Assembly (NCBI RefSeq): GCF_003467445.1
Contig: NZ_QSGS01000003.1
Coordinates: 124,001-188,000, forward strand
From: Exiguobacterium sp. AM39-5BH
GTDB lineage: Bacteria; Bacillota; Bacilli; Exiguobacteriales; Exiguobacteriaceae
Direction: 5' to 3'
DNA length: 64,000 nucleotides
The notes beneath the pieces were generated by a model. The model was not told where the DNA came from and ran no database searches. It saw nothing but the letters and a program-made list of their open reading frames with translations. Below, in pieces: positions 1-9,510 of this stretch. Made by a program: the position numbers and the translations under genes. Position 1 is the first letter of the stretch. Each line of letters begins with the position of its first letter.

Positions 1-110
1 GTGAAGTGACCGAGCGCGCCGTCCGGGAAGTGTCGACGTTACCGGTCCGAGTGCCTGAGTGTTATACTATGGATGCATTAATACAGTGTATAGGGGAGGA
101 TTTTTCATGA
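1..110 (+). CDS. hemD: uroporphyrinogen-III synthase, C-terminal end (partial)
   Basis: An open frame enters from the left edge (first full codon at base 3) and stops at 108-110. Its stop overlaps the hemB start by four bases (ATGA), as expected inside a heme operon. The last residues include [13 protein letters not shown], which resembles the HemD C-terminus (a proline, then a YT-x-x-x-LI pattern in the final helix). HemD closes hydroxymethylbilane to uroporphyrinogen III. Only about 35 codons are visible, so the call rests mainly on position upstream of hemB and on this short tail. Confidence 0.65.
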   Translation, partial: EVTERAVREVSTLPVRVPECYTMDALIQCIGEDFS

Positions 111-1087
111 ACCAGTTTGACCGTCATCGTCGCCTTCGTTCATCGAAGTCAATGCGTGCACTCGTACGTGAAAATCATGTTCGGAAAGAAGATTTGATTT
201 ATCCGCTCTTCGTCATCGAAGGGACAGACATTAAACGTGAGGTCAGCTCGATGCCTGGCGTCTTCAACTTCTCGCTCGACCGTCTCGAGGACGAAATCAA
301 CGAGATCGTCGACCTCGGCATTCAATCGGTGCTCTTGTTCGGCGTACCGGAACATAAAGACCCGGAAGGTACGGAAGCGTATCACGACCACGGCATCGTC
401 CAAGAGGCGATCCGTAAAGTGAAAGAGTGGGCGCCACAGCTCACGGTCATCGCCGACACATGTCTGTGCGAATATACGTCGACAGGCCACTGCGGCATCG
501 TGAAGAACGGTGACGTCGATAACGACGCGTCGCTACCACTTCACGTCCAGACGGCCATCACGCAAGCGCAAGCCGGCGCTGATATCATCGCACCGAGCTC
601 GATGATGGACGGCTTCGTCGCCGCGATCCGTGAAGGACTCGACCAGAACGGGTTCAATCATATCCCGATCATGAGTTACGGCGTCAAGTACGCATCGGCG
701 TACTACGGACCGTTCCGTGACGCAGCCCAATCGGCACCTGGTGAAGGCGACCGCAAAGGTTATCAGATGGATCCGGCCAACCGCCGTGAAGCGTTCCGTG
801 AATCACAATCGGACGTCGAGCAAGGCGCCGACTTCATGATTGTCAAACCAGCGCTCGCGTTCATGGACATCATCCGTGACATGCGCGACTCGCTCGATAT
901 GCCGATCGTGGCGTATAACGTGAGCGGAGAGTACGCCATGGTCAAAGCGGCTGCTTTGAACGACTGGGTCGATGAAGAGCGCATCGTCATGGAGACGATG
1001 GTCGGCTTCAAACGGGCCGGTGCGGACCTCATCGTCACATATTTCGCGAAAGACGTCTGTCGCTATTTGGAAGGAGATTACGCATGA
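107..1087 (+). CDS. hemB: delta-aminolevulinic acid dehydratase (porphobilinogen synthase)
   Basis: HemB condenses two 5-aminolevulinate molecules into porphobilinogen in cytosolic heme synthesis. The 326-residue product has the family landmarks: an N-terminal RHRRLR segment, the metal-site region around [15 protein letters not shown], the first Schiff-base lysine in [17 protein letters not shown] and the second in [11 protein letters not shown]. The ATG at 107 is chosen over an upstream in-frame ATG at 59 because AGGGGAGGA lies 7 bases before it and homologues begin near MNQFDRHRR. It overlaps hemD upstream by 4 bases and hemL downstream by 4 bases, implying translational coupling. Confidence 0.97.
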   Translation: MNQFDRHRRLRSSKSMRALVRENHVRKEDLIYPLFVIEGTDIKREVSSMPGVFNFSLDRLEDEINEIVDLGIQSVLLFGVPEHKDPEGTEAYHDHGIVQEAIRKVKEWAPQLTVIADTCLCEYTSTGHCGIVKNGDVDNDASLPLHVQTAITQAQAGADIIAPSSMMDGFVAAIREGLDQNGFNHIPIMSYGVKYASAYYGPFRDAAQSAPGEGDRKGYQMDPANRREAFRESQSDVEQGADFMIVKPALAFMDIIRDMRDSLDMPIVAYNVSGEYAMVKAAALNDWVDEERIVMETMVGFKRAGADLIVTYFAKDVCRYLEGDYA

Positions 1088-2388
1088 CCTACAAACAAAC
1101 ACGCTCAGAAGCGGCGTTCGAACAAGCACGTCCGCTCATGCCGGGTGGGGTGAACAGCCCGGTCCGTGCCTATAAATCAGTCGGCATGACACCGATCTTC
1201 GCGGAACGCGGTGAAGGCTCACGCGTCTACGATATCGATGGCAACGAATATATCGATTACGTCCTCTCATGGGGACCACTCATCCTCGGCCACCGTGACC
1301 CGGTCGTCACGAAGGCGATTCAAGAGCAGGCCGAGAAAGGTTGGACGTTCGGGACACCGACCGAGCTTGAGACAAAAATGGCCGAGCTCGTCATCGAGCG
1401 CGTCCCATCGATCGAGATGGTGCGCATGGTCAACTCGGGTACGGAAGCGACGATGGCGGCACTCCGCCTCGCACGCGGCTACACGGGCAAGACGAAAATC
1501 TTGAAGTTCGAAGGCTGCTACCATGGCCACGGCGACTCGCTCCTCATCAAAGCCGGATCAGGCGTCGCGACGCTCGGTCTCCCGGACTCGCCAGGCGTGC
1601 CGAAAGACTTGGCGAGCCAGACGCTCACGGTGCCATATAACGATTTGGCTGCCCTCCGTATCGCCTTCGAGAAGTTCGGCGACGATATCGCTGGTGTTAT
1701 CGTAGAACCGGCGGCCGGTAACATGGGATTCGTGCCGCCGCAACCTGGATTCCTCGAAGGACTCCGCGAAATCACGGAACAACACGGTTCGCTCCTCATC
1801 TTTGACGAGGTCATGACTGGATTCCGGGTCGGCTATAACTGTGCCCAAGGCTACTTTGGCGTGACGCCGGATTTGACGTGCCTCGGGAAAGTCATCGGCG
1901 GCGGCCTTCCGGTCGGTGCCTACGGTGGGAAACGCGAGATCATGGAACAAGTCGCGCCACAAGGACCGATCTACCAGGCCGGGACGCTCTCAGGCAACCC
2001 GCTCGCGATGATCGCCGGCTACACGACGTTGTCGCAACTCAAGCCTGAGCACTACGCCGAGTTCGAACGCAAAGCGGACCGTCTCGCTGAAGGCTATACG
2101 AAAGCAGCCGAGAAGTATAACATCCCGCACGACACGAACCGGGCCGGCTCGATGTTCGGATTCTTCTTCACGAACGAGAAAGTGACGAACTTCGAGAAGG
2201 CGAAGACGGCGAACCTCGACTTGTTCCGTGCTTACTATCAGAAGATGGCGGCGCGCGGCGTGTTCTTGCCACCGTCACAGTTCGAAGGATTGTTCCTCTC
2301 GACCGTGCACACGGATGAGGATATCGACCAGACGCTCGCAGCGGTCGACGCGACGTTCAAAGAGCTGCAACAAGAGTTTTCACTGTAA
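1084..2388 (+). CDS. hemL: glutamate-1-semialdehyde 2,1-aminomutase
   Basis: HemL is a PLP enzyme that converts glutamate-1-semialdehyde to 5-aminolevulinate, feeding HemB. The 434-residue protein has full family length. The start region [16 protein letters not shown], the [16 protein letters not shown] cofactor-phosphate loop, [10 protein letters not shown], the FDEVMTGFR aspartate and the PLP lysine in [16 protein letters not shown] are all present. It is the last gene of the heme operon here: its ATG overlaps the hemB stop, and a strong promoter for valS begins just past its stop. Confidence 0.97.
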   Translation: MTYKQTRSEAAFEQARPLMPGGVNSPVRAYKSVGMTPIFAERGEGSRVYDIDGNEYIDYVLSWGPLILGHRDPVVTKAIQEQAEKGWTFGTPTELETKMAELVIERVPSIEMVRMVNSGTEATMAALRLARGYTGKTKILKFEGCYHGHGDSLLIKAGSGVATLGLPDSPGVPKDLASQTLTVPYNDLAALRIAFEKFGDDIAGVIVEPAAGNMGFVPPQPGFLEGLREITEQHGSLLIFDEVMTGFRVGYNCAQGYFGVTPDLTCLGKVIGGGLPVGAYGGKREIMEQVAPQGPIYQAGTLSGNPLAMIAGYTTLSQLKPEHYAEFERKADRLAEGYTKAAEKYNIPHDTNRAGSMFGFFFTNEKVTNFEKAKTANLDLFRAYYQKMAARGVFLPPSQFEGLFLSTVHTDEDIDQTLAAVDATFKELQQEFSL

Positions 2389-2390
2389 TC

Positions 2391-2419
2391 TTGACGGAAC
2401 CATCTTCTGTCGCTACAAT
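2391..2419 (+). promoter_or_regulatory. sigma-A-type promoter for the valS leader
   Basis: TTGACG at 2391-2396 and TACAAT at 2414-2419 are separated by 17 bases. The promoter starts three bases after the hemL stop, so valS is transcribed separately with a long structured leader. Confidence 0.8.
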
Positions 2420-2439
2420 TGTTTAACAGATACGAACAA

Positions 2440-2690
2440 AAGCTACGATGAGGAATAGTACGCAATCGACACCCTTTTTCAGAGACGCGGCCACTTGGTG
2501 CGAGGCCGCGAAGGATGGTGCGGAAGTCGCCTCGGAGCTGACCTTTTGAACGAAGTAGGAAGGTCCGGTCCATCGACCGTTATTCGATTTTGAGGGCGCC
2601 ACCTATTGGCGAACTAAGGTGGTACCGCGGAAGATACGGCTTCTTTCGTCCTTAGCGTTAAGGACGAGAGTAGCCGTTTTTTTGTCCACA
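2440..2690 (+). promoter_or_regulatory. T-box riboswitch, valine specific (valS leader)
   Basis: A T-box leader senses uncharged tRNA and lets transcription pass a terminator. The sequence shows the AGTA element (2457-2460), CAGAGA of the distal stem I loop (about 2480), GAA (2523-2525) followed directly by the specifier triplet GTC (2526-2528, a valine codon), and the conserved T-box AAGGTGGTACCGCGG at 2616-2630. A strong hairpin with a T7 tract follows (about 2637-2687) as the alternative terminator. AGTA opposite GAA gives the usual loop E, placing GTC in the specifier loop and matching valS downstream. Confidence 0.95.
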
Positions 2691-2711
2691 TGATTAGAGG
2701 AGGTTGCGCAT

Positions 2712-5362
2712 ATGGCCAACGAGACAAACGAAATCACCATGCCGACGAAGTACGATCCAAGTGCGACGGAAGCGAAATGGTATGACTACTGGTTAGAGAA
2801 CGACGTATTCAAAGCAGACGAGGACGATTCAAAACAGCCGTACACGATCGTCATCCCACCACCGAACGTAACGGGGAAACTTCACCTCGGACACGCGTGG
2901 GACACGACGCTCCAAGACTTGCTGACGCGCCTCAAGCGCATGCAAGGCTATGACGTCCTTTGGCTCCCAGGGATGGACCATGCCGGGATCGCGACGCAGG
3001 CGAAAGTCGAACAGAAGCTCCGTGAGGACGGAATCATGCGTTACGACCTCGGACGCGAGAAGTTCCTCGAGAAGACGTGGGAATGGAAAGACGAGTACGC
3101 CGATACGATTCGTGCCCAGTGGTCAAAACTTGGCCTCGGTCTCGATTACTCGCGTGAGCGCTTCACGCTCGACGAAGGACTATCGAAAGCGGTCCAAGAA
3201 GTGTTCGTCCGCCTCTATGAGAAAGGCTTGATTTACCGCGGCGAGTATATCGTCAACTGGGACCCGGCACAAAAGACGGCCGTCTCGGATATCGAGGTTA
3301 TCTATCAAGAAGTTGAAGGCGCGTTCTATCACATGAAGTATCCGCTCGCTGACGGCTCGGGCCACATCGAGATCGCGACGACACGTCCGGAGACGATGCT
3401 CGGTGATACGGCCGTTGCCGTCAACCCGAAAGACGAGCGCTATGCGCACCTCGTCGGCAAGACGATCATGCTTCCGGTCATGAACCGTGAAATCCCGATC
3501 GTCGCCGACGATTACGTCGACATGGAGTTCGGTACAGGTTGCGTGAAGATCACACCGGCGCACGACCCGAACGACTTCGAGATCGGGAACCGCCACGAAC
3601 TTCCGCGCATCCTCGTCATGGACGAAGGCGGCAAGATGAACGAGAACGCCGGCAAGTACGAAGGGCTCGACCGCTTCGAATGCCGCAAACAACTCGTCAA
3701 AGATTTGGAAGCGGACGGCACGCTCGTCAAGATCGAGCCGCACACGCATTCGGTCGGTCACTCGGAACGTTCAGGTGCGGTCATCGAGCCGTATCTTTCG
3801 AAACAGTGGTTCGTCGACATGGAGCCGCTCGCGAAAGCAGCGCTCGAAGCACAAGGACATGACGATACGAAAGTCAACTTCGTCCCAGAGCGGTTCGAAG
3901 GCACATACCTCCGTTGGATGGAGAACATCCGCGATTGGTGTATCAGCCGTCAACTCTGGTGGGGCCACCGTATCCCGGCTTGGTACCACAACGAGACAGG
4001 TGAGATTTATGTAGGGAAAGAAGCACCGGCGGACAGTGAGAACTGGCACCAAGACGAAGACGTGCTCGACACATGGTTCTCGTCAGCGCTCTGGCCGTTC
4101 TCGACGATGGGCTGGCCGGATACAGACTCAGCCGACTTCAAACGTTACTTCCCGACGAGCGCGCTCGTCACGGGTTACGACATCATCTTCTTCTGGGTAT
4201 CGCGCATGATCTTCCAATCGCTCGAATTTACTGGGCAGCAGCCGTTCAACGACGTGCTCATCCACGGTCTCATCCGCGACTCGGAAGGCCGCAAGATGTC
4301 GAAATCGCTCGGAAACGGCGTCGACCCGATGGAAGTCATCGACCAATACGGCGCGGACTCGCTCCGCTGGTTCCTCCTTACGGGATCGACACCAGGGAAC
4401 GACCTTCGCTTCTATTGGGAGAAGATCGAATCGACATGGAACTTCGCGAACAAGATTTGGAACGCGAGCCGTTTCGCCCTTATGAACATGGACGGCATGA
4501 AGTACGAGGACATCGATTTGTCAGGTGAGAAGACACTCGCTGACAAGTGGATTCTCACACGCTTGAACGACACGATTGACCAAGTGACACGTCTCGTCGA
4601 CAAGTACGAGTTCGGCGAAGCCGGTCGTTACTTGTACAACTTCATCTGGGAAGAGTTCTGTAACTGGTACATCGAGATGGCGAAACTCACGCTCTACGGT
4701 GAGGACGAGGCGGCGAAAGCGACGACACGTTCAGTGCTCGCGTATACACTCGACTCAATCATGCGTCTCATGCATCCGTTCATGCCGTTCCTCACTGAGG
4801 AAATCTGGCAGCACTTGCCGCACGAAGGCGACTCGATCGTCCGTGCGAGCTACCCGACACGCCGCGACGAACTCCACTTCGCGGACTCAGTACCAGCGTT
4901 TGAAGCGGTCATGAACGTCATCCGTTCGGTCCGTAACATCCGTTCGGAAGTGAACGCCCCGATGTCGAAACCGATTCAGCTCTTCATCTCGACGTCGGAT
5001 GAGGCGACGCAAGGTTACTTGAGCGCGAACGAGACGACGATTGGCAAGTTCACGAACGCGACCGAGCTTGAAATCGGACGCGGCTTGACGGCTCCTGATA
5101 AGTCGATGTCGGCCATCATGACGGGTGCGGAACTGTTCATCCCGCTAGCCGACCTCATCAACTTCGAAGAGAGATTGCCCGTCTCGAGAAAGAAGTGGCG
5201 AAGTACGAGAAGGAAGTCGAGCGCGTTCAGAAGAAACTCGGCAACCCAGGCTTCACCGGCAAGGCCCCGGCTCACGTCATCGACGAAGAGAAGGCGAAAG
5301 AGAAAGACTACCTCGACAAGCGTGATGCAGTTCGTGCGCGTTTGGAAGAGTTGCGTAAATAA
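2712..5362 (+). CDS. valS: valyl-tRNA synthetase (frame interrupted near the 3' end)
   Basis: ValRS charges tRNA-Val and edits mischarged threonine. HLGHAW (HIGH motif) and [11 protein letters not shown] (KMSKS) are present, with the editing domain between them. The ATG at 2712 follows AGGAGG. The frame breaks at about 5168-5172: after NFEE the open frame gives nonsense, while the neighbouring frame gives [20 protein letters not shown] and continues as the normal coiled-coil arm, ending ELRK at a TAA at 5360-5362. One missing G or A restores an 883-residue enzyme. Since the gene is essential, a sequencing error is likelier than a mutation. Without the correction the frame runs to 5453 with an unrelated tail. 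Confidence 0.95.
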
Positions 5363-5368
5363 TAAATC

Positions 5369-5407
5369 AACCTTCTTTGGAGATTATCTCCGAAGAAGGT
5401 TTTTTTG
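5369..5407 (+). terminator. intrinsic terminator after valS
   Basis: AACCTTCTT and AAGAAGGTT pair around an inner GGAGAT/ATCTCC stem, followed by a T7 tract. It sits 6 bases past the restored valS stop, which supports 5362 as the true end. Confidence 0.9.
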
Positions 5408-5454
5408 TCGTTTGGTGGAATTTAGGAGAGGAGACGATTTAAAGGTGGAGTGAC

Positions 5455-6228
5455 ATGAGACGAATCGGAATGATGTTAGGTCTGGCAGTGATGGGATTGA
5501 CTGGGTGTGTGGTGGAACGAGCTGAACCGATTGAACCGTCGGAATCAGGAGTGACAATTAATGAAAGAGCAGAAGAGACGTCTTCCGAGGATATACAAGT
5601 AACGACGGACAAAGAAGTGTTCGGCTCGATGATCGAGGACGTGCCGAAAGGGACTGTTCGACTAGTCGATGCGGTCACGGCCCAATACACGCTTCAATAT
5701 ACGGATGGCACGTCCGAACGACCTTCGAAAGACGGTGTAATCTATGAAACTGTCATCGATGATCTCGGACTCATTGCCATCAAGTTACCTGATCGTGAGG
5801 ATTCGTTTGGCGTATTCAACTACTCCCGAAACGAAGAGTGGATGTTGCATGGGATTCAAAACTTTACGATTCCCGAGGCGGCCGAAAAAGTCCATCACGG
5901 GTTGGACTTGCCTGAAGCGGAGCTCTTTGTCGACAACTTCGAGATGAATCAGCTGGAGCGACCGGTAGAGATGTGGACGATGTATGATGAAACGCAAATC
6001 ATCACGATTTTAGTGACCGACGCGCCCAGTGTGGCCGACGGAGAATTGATTGAACGGCGAGACGTTTCAAATGTGCGGTATCGCTTGAATCAAACGAAAG
6101 GGAACGGTTTGTTCTATGTAGATCAAGGCAAGCTCATCGTCGTGACGGGCAATGTGTCGGAAGAGGTGTTGCTCAACCTCTCGGACTCGTTGCCGGAGGT
6201 GTGGTCGGTGGATTTTCCGATCAAGTAA
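5455..6228 (+). CDS. predicted lipoprotein of unknown function
   Basis: A 257-residue protein with a short lipoprotein signal: basic start MRRIG, hydrophobic stretch, then the lipobox LTGC with the cysteine at residue 18. It should be lipid-anchored on the outer face of the membrane. A low-complexity acidic linker (about residues 22-50) leads to a soluble domain with no motif I recognise; it has several beta-rich stretches and no further membrane segment. AAAGGTGGAG precedes the ATG. It is followed closely by a small unknown gene and may be co-transcribed with it. No function is assigned. Confidence 0.75.
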   Translation: MRRIGMMLGLAVMGLTGCVVERAEPIEPSESGVTINERAEETSSEDIQVTTDKEVFGSMIEDVPKGTVRLVDAVTAQYTLQYTDGTSERPSKDGVIYETVIDDLGLIAIKLPDREDSFGVFNYSRNEEWMLHGIQNFTIPEAAEKVHHGLDLPEAELFVDNFEMNQLERPVEMWTMYDETQIITILVTDAPSVADGELIERRDVSNVRYRLNQTKGNGLFYVDQGKLIVVTGNVSEEVLLNLSDSLPEVWSVDFPIK

Positions 6229-6254
6229 GCAATCATTCAGGAGGAAGGAATATT

Positions 6255-6602
6255 ATGTCGTACACTCACGAATTTGGTGTGTTAGATTTACAACACCGTC
6301 AATTGTCATATGACACTTATACGCCGGAACGTTTTGACTGTGTCTCGGTAGATGGGGAACTAGTGGATAGTTTGATTGATGAGCTAAGAAACATGCGGAC
6401 GTACTCCCATTCCTATGACCGTCCTGGATTCGGATTAGAAGAATGTGGAGTCACCCTTATTCCGCACGAGTCGTTGACGCTGTTCTATCAAGTTGTCAAA
6501 CAGGCAATGTACACGCATGAATCAGACGAACTGCATCGACTCATCTCGAAAATCGCTCAAGCTCAAGTCAAACAGAAGGACATGATTCATTTTGGCCTTT
6601 GA
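6255..6602 (+). CDS. conserved small hypothetical protein
   Basis: A 115-residue soluble protein. The ATG at 6255 is chosen over an in-frame start at 6201, because AGGAGGAAGG lies just upstream and the extra residues would overlap the previous gene. It resembles small Firmicutes proteins that I recall being loosely annotated as short-chain dehydrogenase, but no Rossmann glycine motif is visible, so that label is not supported. Acidic and aromatic residues are common, and the C-terminus KDMIHFGL looks like a closing strand. Function unknown. Confidence 0.7.
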   Translation: MSYTHEFGVLDLQHRQLSYDTYTPERFDCVSVDGELVDSLIDELRNMRTYSHSYDRPGFGLEECGVTLIPHESLTLFYQVVKQAMYTHESDELHRLISKIAQAQVKQKDMIHFGL

Positions 6603-6618
6603 GTCTTCAGACAAGAAG

Positions 6619-6650
6619 AACCCCGAGCATCGTCATCGATGTTCGGGGTT
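6619..6650. terminator. bidirectional terminator between convergent genes
   Basis: AACCCCGAGCATCG pairs with CGATGTTCGGGGTT (one G-T) around a three-base loop. It lies between the small plus-strand gene and the 3' end of selO. T-rich sequence flanks it better on the minus-strand reading. Confidence 0.7.
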
Positions 6651-6675
6651 GTTGTGCGTTGAGCAGTAAAATTAT

Positions 6676-8112
6676 TTATGTGCCACAAAAAGTTTGATAC
6701 GGATACGGCCGTGGCGGTCCTGGTGAAACATAGCGTCCATAGTCGGCTTCGTAATTATACGGCTTCCGCAATACGTCGAGCAGGGCATGCGTCGGTTCAA
6801 AGTCACCGCGTTCGGCTGCTGTGAGGGCGGCCTCGACATGATGGTTGCGCGGGATGACGGCCGGGTTATGCTGACGCATGAGCCGGGTGACGTCCTTATC
6901 AGGAAGACCTTGCTCTCCGAGACGTTTCCGCCAAGCGGCGAGCCACGCCTTGCCGTCATCTCGATTGGCGAAAGCGAGCGCATCTGTGTCGCCGAGCGTG
7001 AGCGCGCGGAACGTGTTCGTGAAGTCGGCCTCGGTTTCCATCATGAGTCGTAATAATTCGTCCGTCAGTTCGTCGTCTCCGTCTTTCCGGACGTAGAGCC
7101 CGATTTTATGGGCGAGTCCAGTAAAGTACGCATCTTTATACGTTTTCGTATAGGCGTTCAACAGTTTATTGGCGATATCGACGGCAGCTTCTTGCGTGTC
7201 GGCGAGGAGCGGGAGTAACGTCTCGGCAAGACGGGCCAAGTTCCACGACCCGATATACGGCTGATTCGCATAAGCGTAGCGTCCCTCGCGGTCAATCGAG
7301 CTGAAGACGGTGTTCGGGTGATACGTATCCATGAATGCACATGGGCCATAGTCAATCCCTTCACCACTGATAAACGTGTTGTCTGTGTTCATGACGCCGT
7401 GGATGAACCCGACGAGCTGCCAATCCGCGATCAGTTTCGCCTGCCGGGTGATGACGCGGCCGAGGAACTGTTCATAGCGGTCCGGTTTTCCTTCAAGGTC
7501 AGAGTCGTGGCGACGAATCGTATAATCGGCGAGCGCGATAACGTCATCGACCGAGCCGGCCGCAGCGGCGTATTGGAATGTGCCGACTCGAAGATGGCTC
7601 GAGGCGACACGCGTCAAGACGGCGCCATGCTTCGGTCCTTGGCGCATGACCGGCTCACCTGTCGTGACGACGGCGAGCGCCCGGTTCGTCGGGATGCCGA
7701 GCGCGTACATCGCCTCACTGATGAGGAATTCGCGCACCATCGGACCAACGGCGGCCCGTCCATCGCCGCCACGTGAATACACGGTCGGACCTGAGCCTTT
7801 CAATTGTACGTCGACACGTTTTCCGTTCGGGGCGACGTGTTCCCCGAGCACGAGCGCCCGTCCGTCGCCAAGCATCGTGAAATGGCCGAACTGGTGCCCG
7901 GCATAGGCTTGTGAGAACGTCGTGTCGGTCTGGCGATTCCCAGCGAACAGCGCGTCGTCTTGGCGCGCTTCGGCGTCGAGGCCGAGCATCTCGGCGAGTG
8001 ATTCGTTCCATAGGACGAGATCGGGCTTGTCGACCGGATGGACCGGCCCCCGGTCATGAAAGATGTCCCGGAGATCGAGGTAGGTCGCTTCGAAGTTCCA
8101 ATTGGTTGTCAT
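6676..8112 (-). CDS. selO: SelO/YdiU family protein AMPylator
   Basis: SelO proteins are pseudokinase-fold enzymes that transfer AMP from ATP to protein hydroxyls, known from bacterial and mitochondrial members. The product (478 residues from the chosen start) has family motifs: YAGHQFGHF, LGDGRALVLGE, QLKGSGPTVYSRGGDGRAAVGPM (nucleotide loop), LISEAMYALGIPTNRAL, and GVMNTDNTFISGEGIDYGPCAFMD with the metal-binding N and D. The start at 8112 (MTTNWNFE) is preceded by GGGGGAA. An in-frame extension to 8301 lacks family similarity and overlaps folC. Monocistronic, divergent from folC. Confidence 0.92.
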   Translation of the reverse strand: MTTNWNFEATYLDLRDIFHDRGPVHPVDKPDLVLWNESLAEMLGLDAEARQDDALFAGNRQTDTTFSQAYAGHQFGHFTMLGDGRALVLGEHVAPNGKRVDVQLKGSGPTVYSRGGDGRAAVGPMVREFLISEAMYALGIPTNRALAVVTTGEPVMRQGPKHGAVLTRVASSHLRVGTFQYAAAAGSVDDVIALADYTIRRHDSDLEGKPDRYEQFLGRVITRQAKLIADWQLVGFIHGVMNTDNTFISGEGIDYGPCAFMDTYHPNTVFSSIDREGRYAYANQPYIGSWNLARLAETLLPLLADTQEAAVDIANKLLNAYTKTYKDAYFTGLAHKIGLYVRKDGDDELTDELLRLMMETEADFTNTFRALTLGDTDALAFANRDDGKAWLAAWRKRLGEQGLPDKDVTRLMRQHNPAVIPRNHHVEAALTAAERGDFEPTHALLDVLRKPYNYEADYGRYVSPGPPRPYPYQTFCGT

Positions 8113-8136
8113 GGTGATTCCCCCTTCTTCGCCTCG

Positions 8137-8145
8137 AGTATAGCA
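8137..8145 (-). promoter_or_regulatory. candidate extended -10 promoter for selO
   Basis: On the minus strand TGCTATACT gives a TG-N-TATACT extended -10, about 25 bases upstream of the selO start codon. No convincing -35 box is seen. Confidence 0.45.
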
Positions 8146-8221
8146 CAGCCGATTCACTACATAGGGTTTCGCGAATTTTGGTAAGATGAGAGGGAAGTGT
8201 GAAAAACAGGAGTGATGAAAG

Positions 8222-9448
8222 ATGGAGACGAGACAAGACGTGTTGGAATGGCTGAACGGGCAGCTTCGGTTCGGGATTAAGCCCGGTCTGGAACGCATCA
8301 AGTGGATGCTTAATGCGTTACAAGTGAAGGAGTTGCCATCAGTTCACGTGGCGGGGACAAACGGGAAAGGATCGACGGTCGCTTTCTTGCGAGCGATGGC
8401 GATGAAACGGGGCTTGAACGTCGGGTCGTTCATCTCGCCGTATATCATCCAGTTCGAGGAGCGGATCATGTTGAACGGGGAACCGATTCGTGAAGACGAC
8501 CTCGTCCAGATCGCCAATCGCGTCCGCGACTGTGCCGCCAAGTCGCCGGAGACGTTGACGGAGTTCGAACTGCTGACGGTCATGGCCTGGCTCTATTTCC
8601 ATGAGCAACAGCCTGACCTTGTCATTTGGGAAGTCGGTCTCGGCGGCCGCCTCGACTCGACGAACGTGTTGACGCGACCGCTCGCGACGGTCGTGACGTC
8701 GATCGGGCACGACCATCAAGGGATTCTCGGCGACACGCTCGAAGAGATCGCGCTCGAGAAGTTTGGCATCATGAAGCCGGGCGTGCCGATGTTCCACAGT
8801 TTGACGGATGAACGGTTGATCGCGTTGCTCAAGCGACAAGGAGAGGCGATGGACGCATCGATTCACGACGTCACTCCACTCGTCACATCAATCGAGGACG
8901 GGACCGACACGGTCGTCACATATGATGGATTGGATCCAGTGACGCTCGGATTGACCGGACACCATCAAGCGTATAACGGGGCGTGTGCCGTCGCCGTCGC
9001 GCGCCACCTCGGCTGGAAGGCGGAAGCCATTCAAGCGGGACTCGAGTCGGCGCAACATCCGGGACGCTATGAGCTCATCTCGAGACAGCCTCGCATCGTG
9101 CTCGACGGGGCGCATAATGCGGAAGGCGTCGCCGCGCTCGTCGAACAGTTAAAACTCGAGCGTGACGTGACCGTGCTCGCCGCCATTCTCGCGGACAAGG
9201 ACCGCGAGGCGATGATTGCGTCGCTCGAGAAGGTAGCGGACGTCTATGAGACGACGTTCGATTTTCCGCGTACCCGAACGAAAGACAGTCTGATTGCCGA
9301 CGGGGCCCGTTACGTGGACTGGCAGGATTGGTTGGCATCATGGCTCGAAACACCGAAATCCGAGACGCTCGTCGTGACGGGGTCGCTCTACTTCATCAGT
9401 GAGGTCAGAACCTATTTCCAAAGTTTGAAAAAAACCGCTTGTGAATAG
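8222..9448 (+). CDS. folC: bifunctional folylpolyglutamate synthase / dihydrofolate synthase
   Basis: FolC adds glutamate to dihydropteroate or tetrahydrofolate in the cytosol. The 408-residue protein has a Mur-ligase fold: FGIKPGLERIKWML, the P-loop VAGTNGKGST, the SFISPY loop, EVGLGGRLDSTNV, TSIGHDHQGILG and the C-terminal LDGAHNAEG. The ATG at 8222 follows AGGAGTGATGAAAG. In Bacillus, folC is followed by the prepilin peptidase gene comC; here a whole pilus locus follows, so the synteny is conserved but expanded. Confidence 0.95.
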   Translation: METRQDVLEWLNGQLRFGIKPGLERIKWMLNALQVKELPSVHVAGTNGKGSTVAFLRAMAMKRGLNVGSFISPYIIQFEERIMLNGEPIREDDLVQIANRVRDCAAKSPETLTEFELLTVMAWLYFHEQQPDLVIWEVGLGGRLDSTNVLTRPLATVVTSIGHDHQGILGDTLEEIALEKFGIMKPGVPMFHSLTDERLIALLKRQGEAMDASIHDVTPLVTSIEDGTDTVVTYDGLDPVTLGLTGHHQAYNGACAVAVARHLGWKAEAIQAGLESAQHPGRYELISRQPRIVLDGAHNAEGVAALVEQLKLERDVTVLAAILADKDREAMIASLEKVADVYETTFDFPRTRTKDSLIADGARYVDWQDWLASWLETPKSETLVVTGSLYFISEVRTYFQSLKKTACE

Positions 9449-9510
9449 GAAGAAAAAGGGGTATGAATTAACTGAAGAAGTGTGACGACAAACCGACTGG
9501 AGGCACAACG

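Noticed and set aside
6255..6602. Short-chain dehydrogenase label for the small protein
   Set aside because: No glycine-rich Rossmann motif or YxxxK catalytic pair is present, so the label is not supported.
8113..8301. 63-residue N-terminal extension of selO
   Set aside because: It crosses the intergenic region and the folC start, and a strong ribosome site sits directly before 8112.
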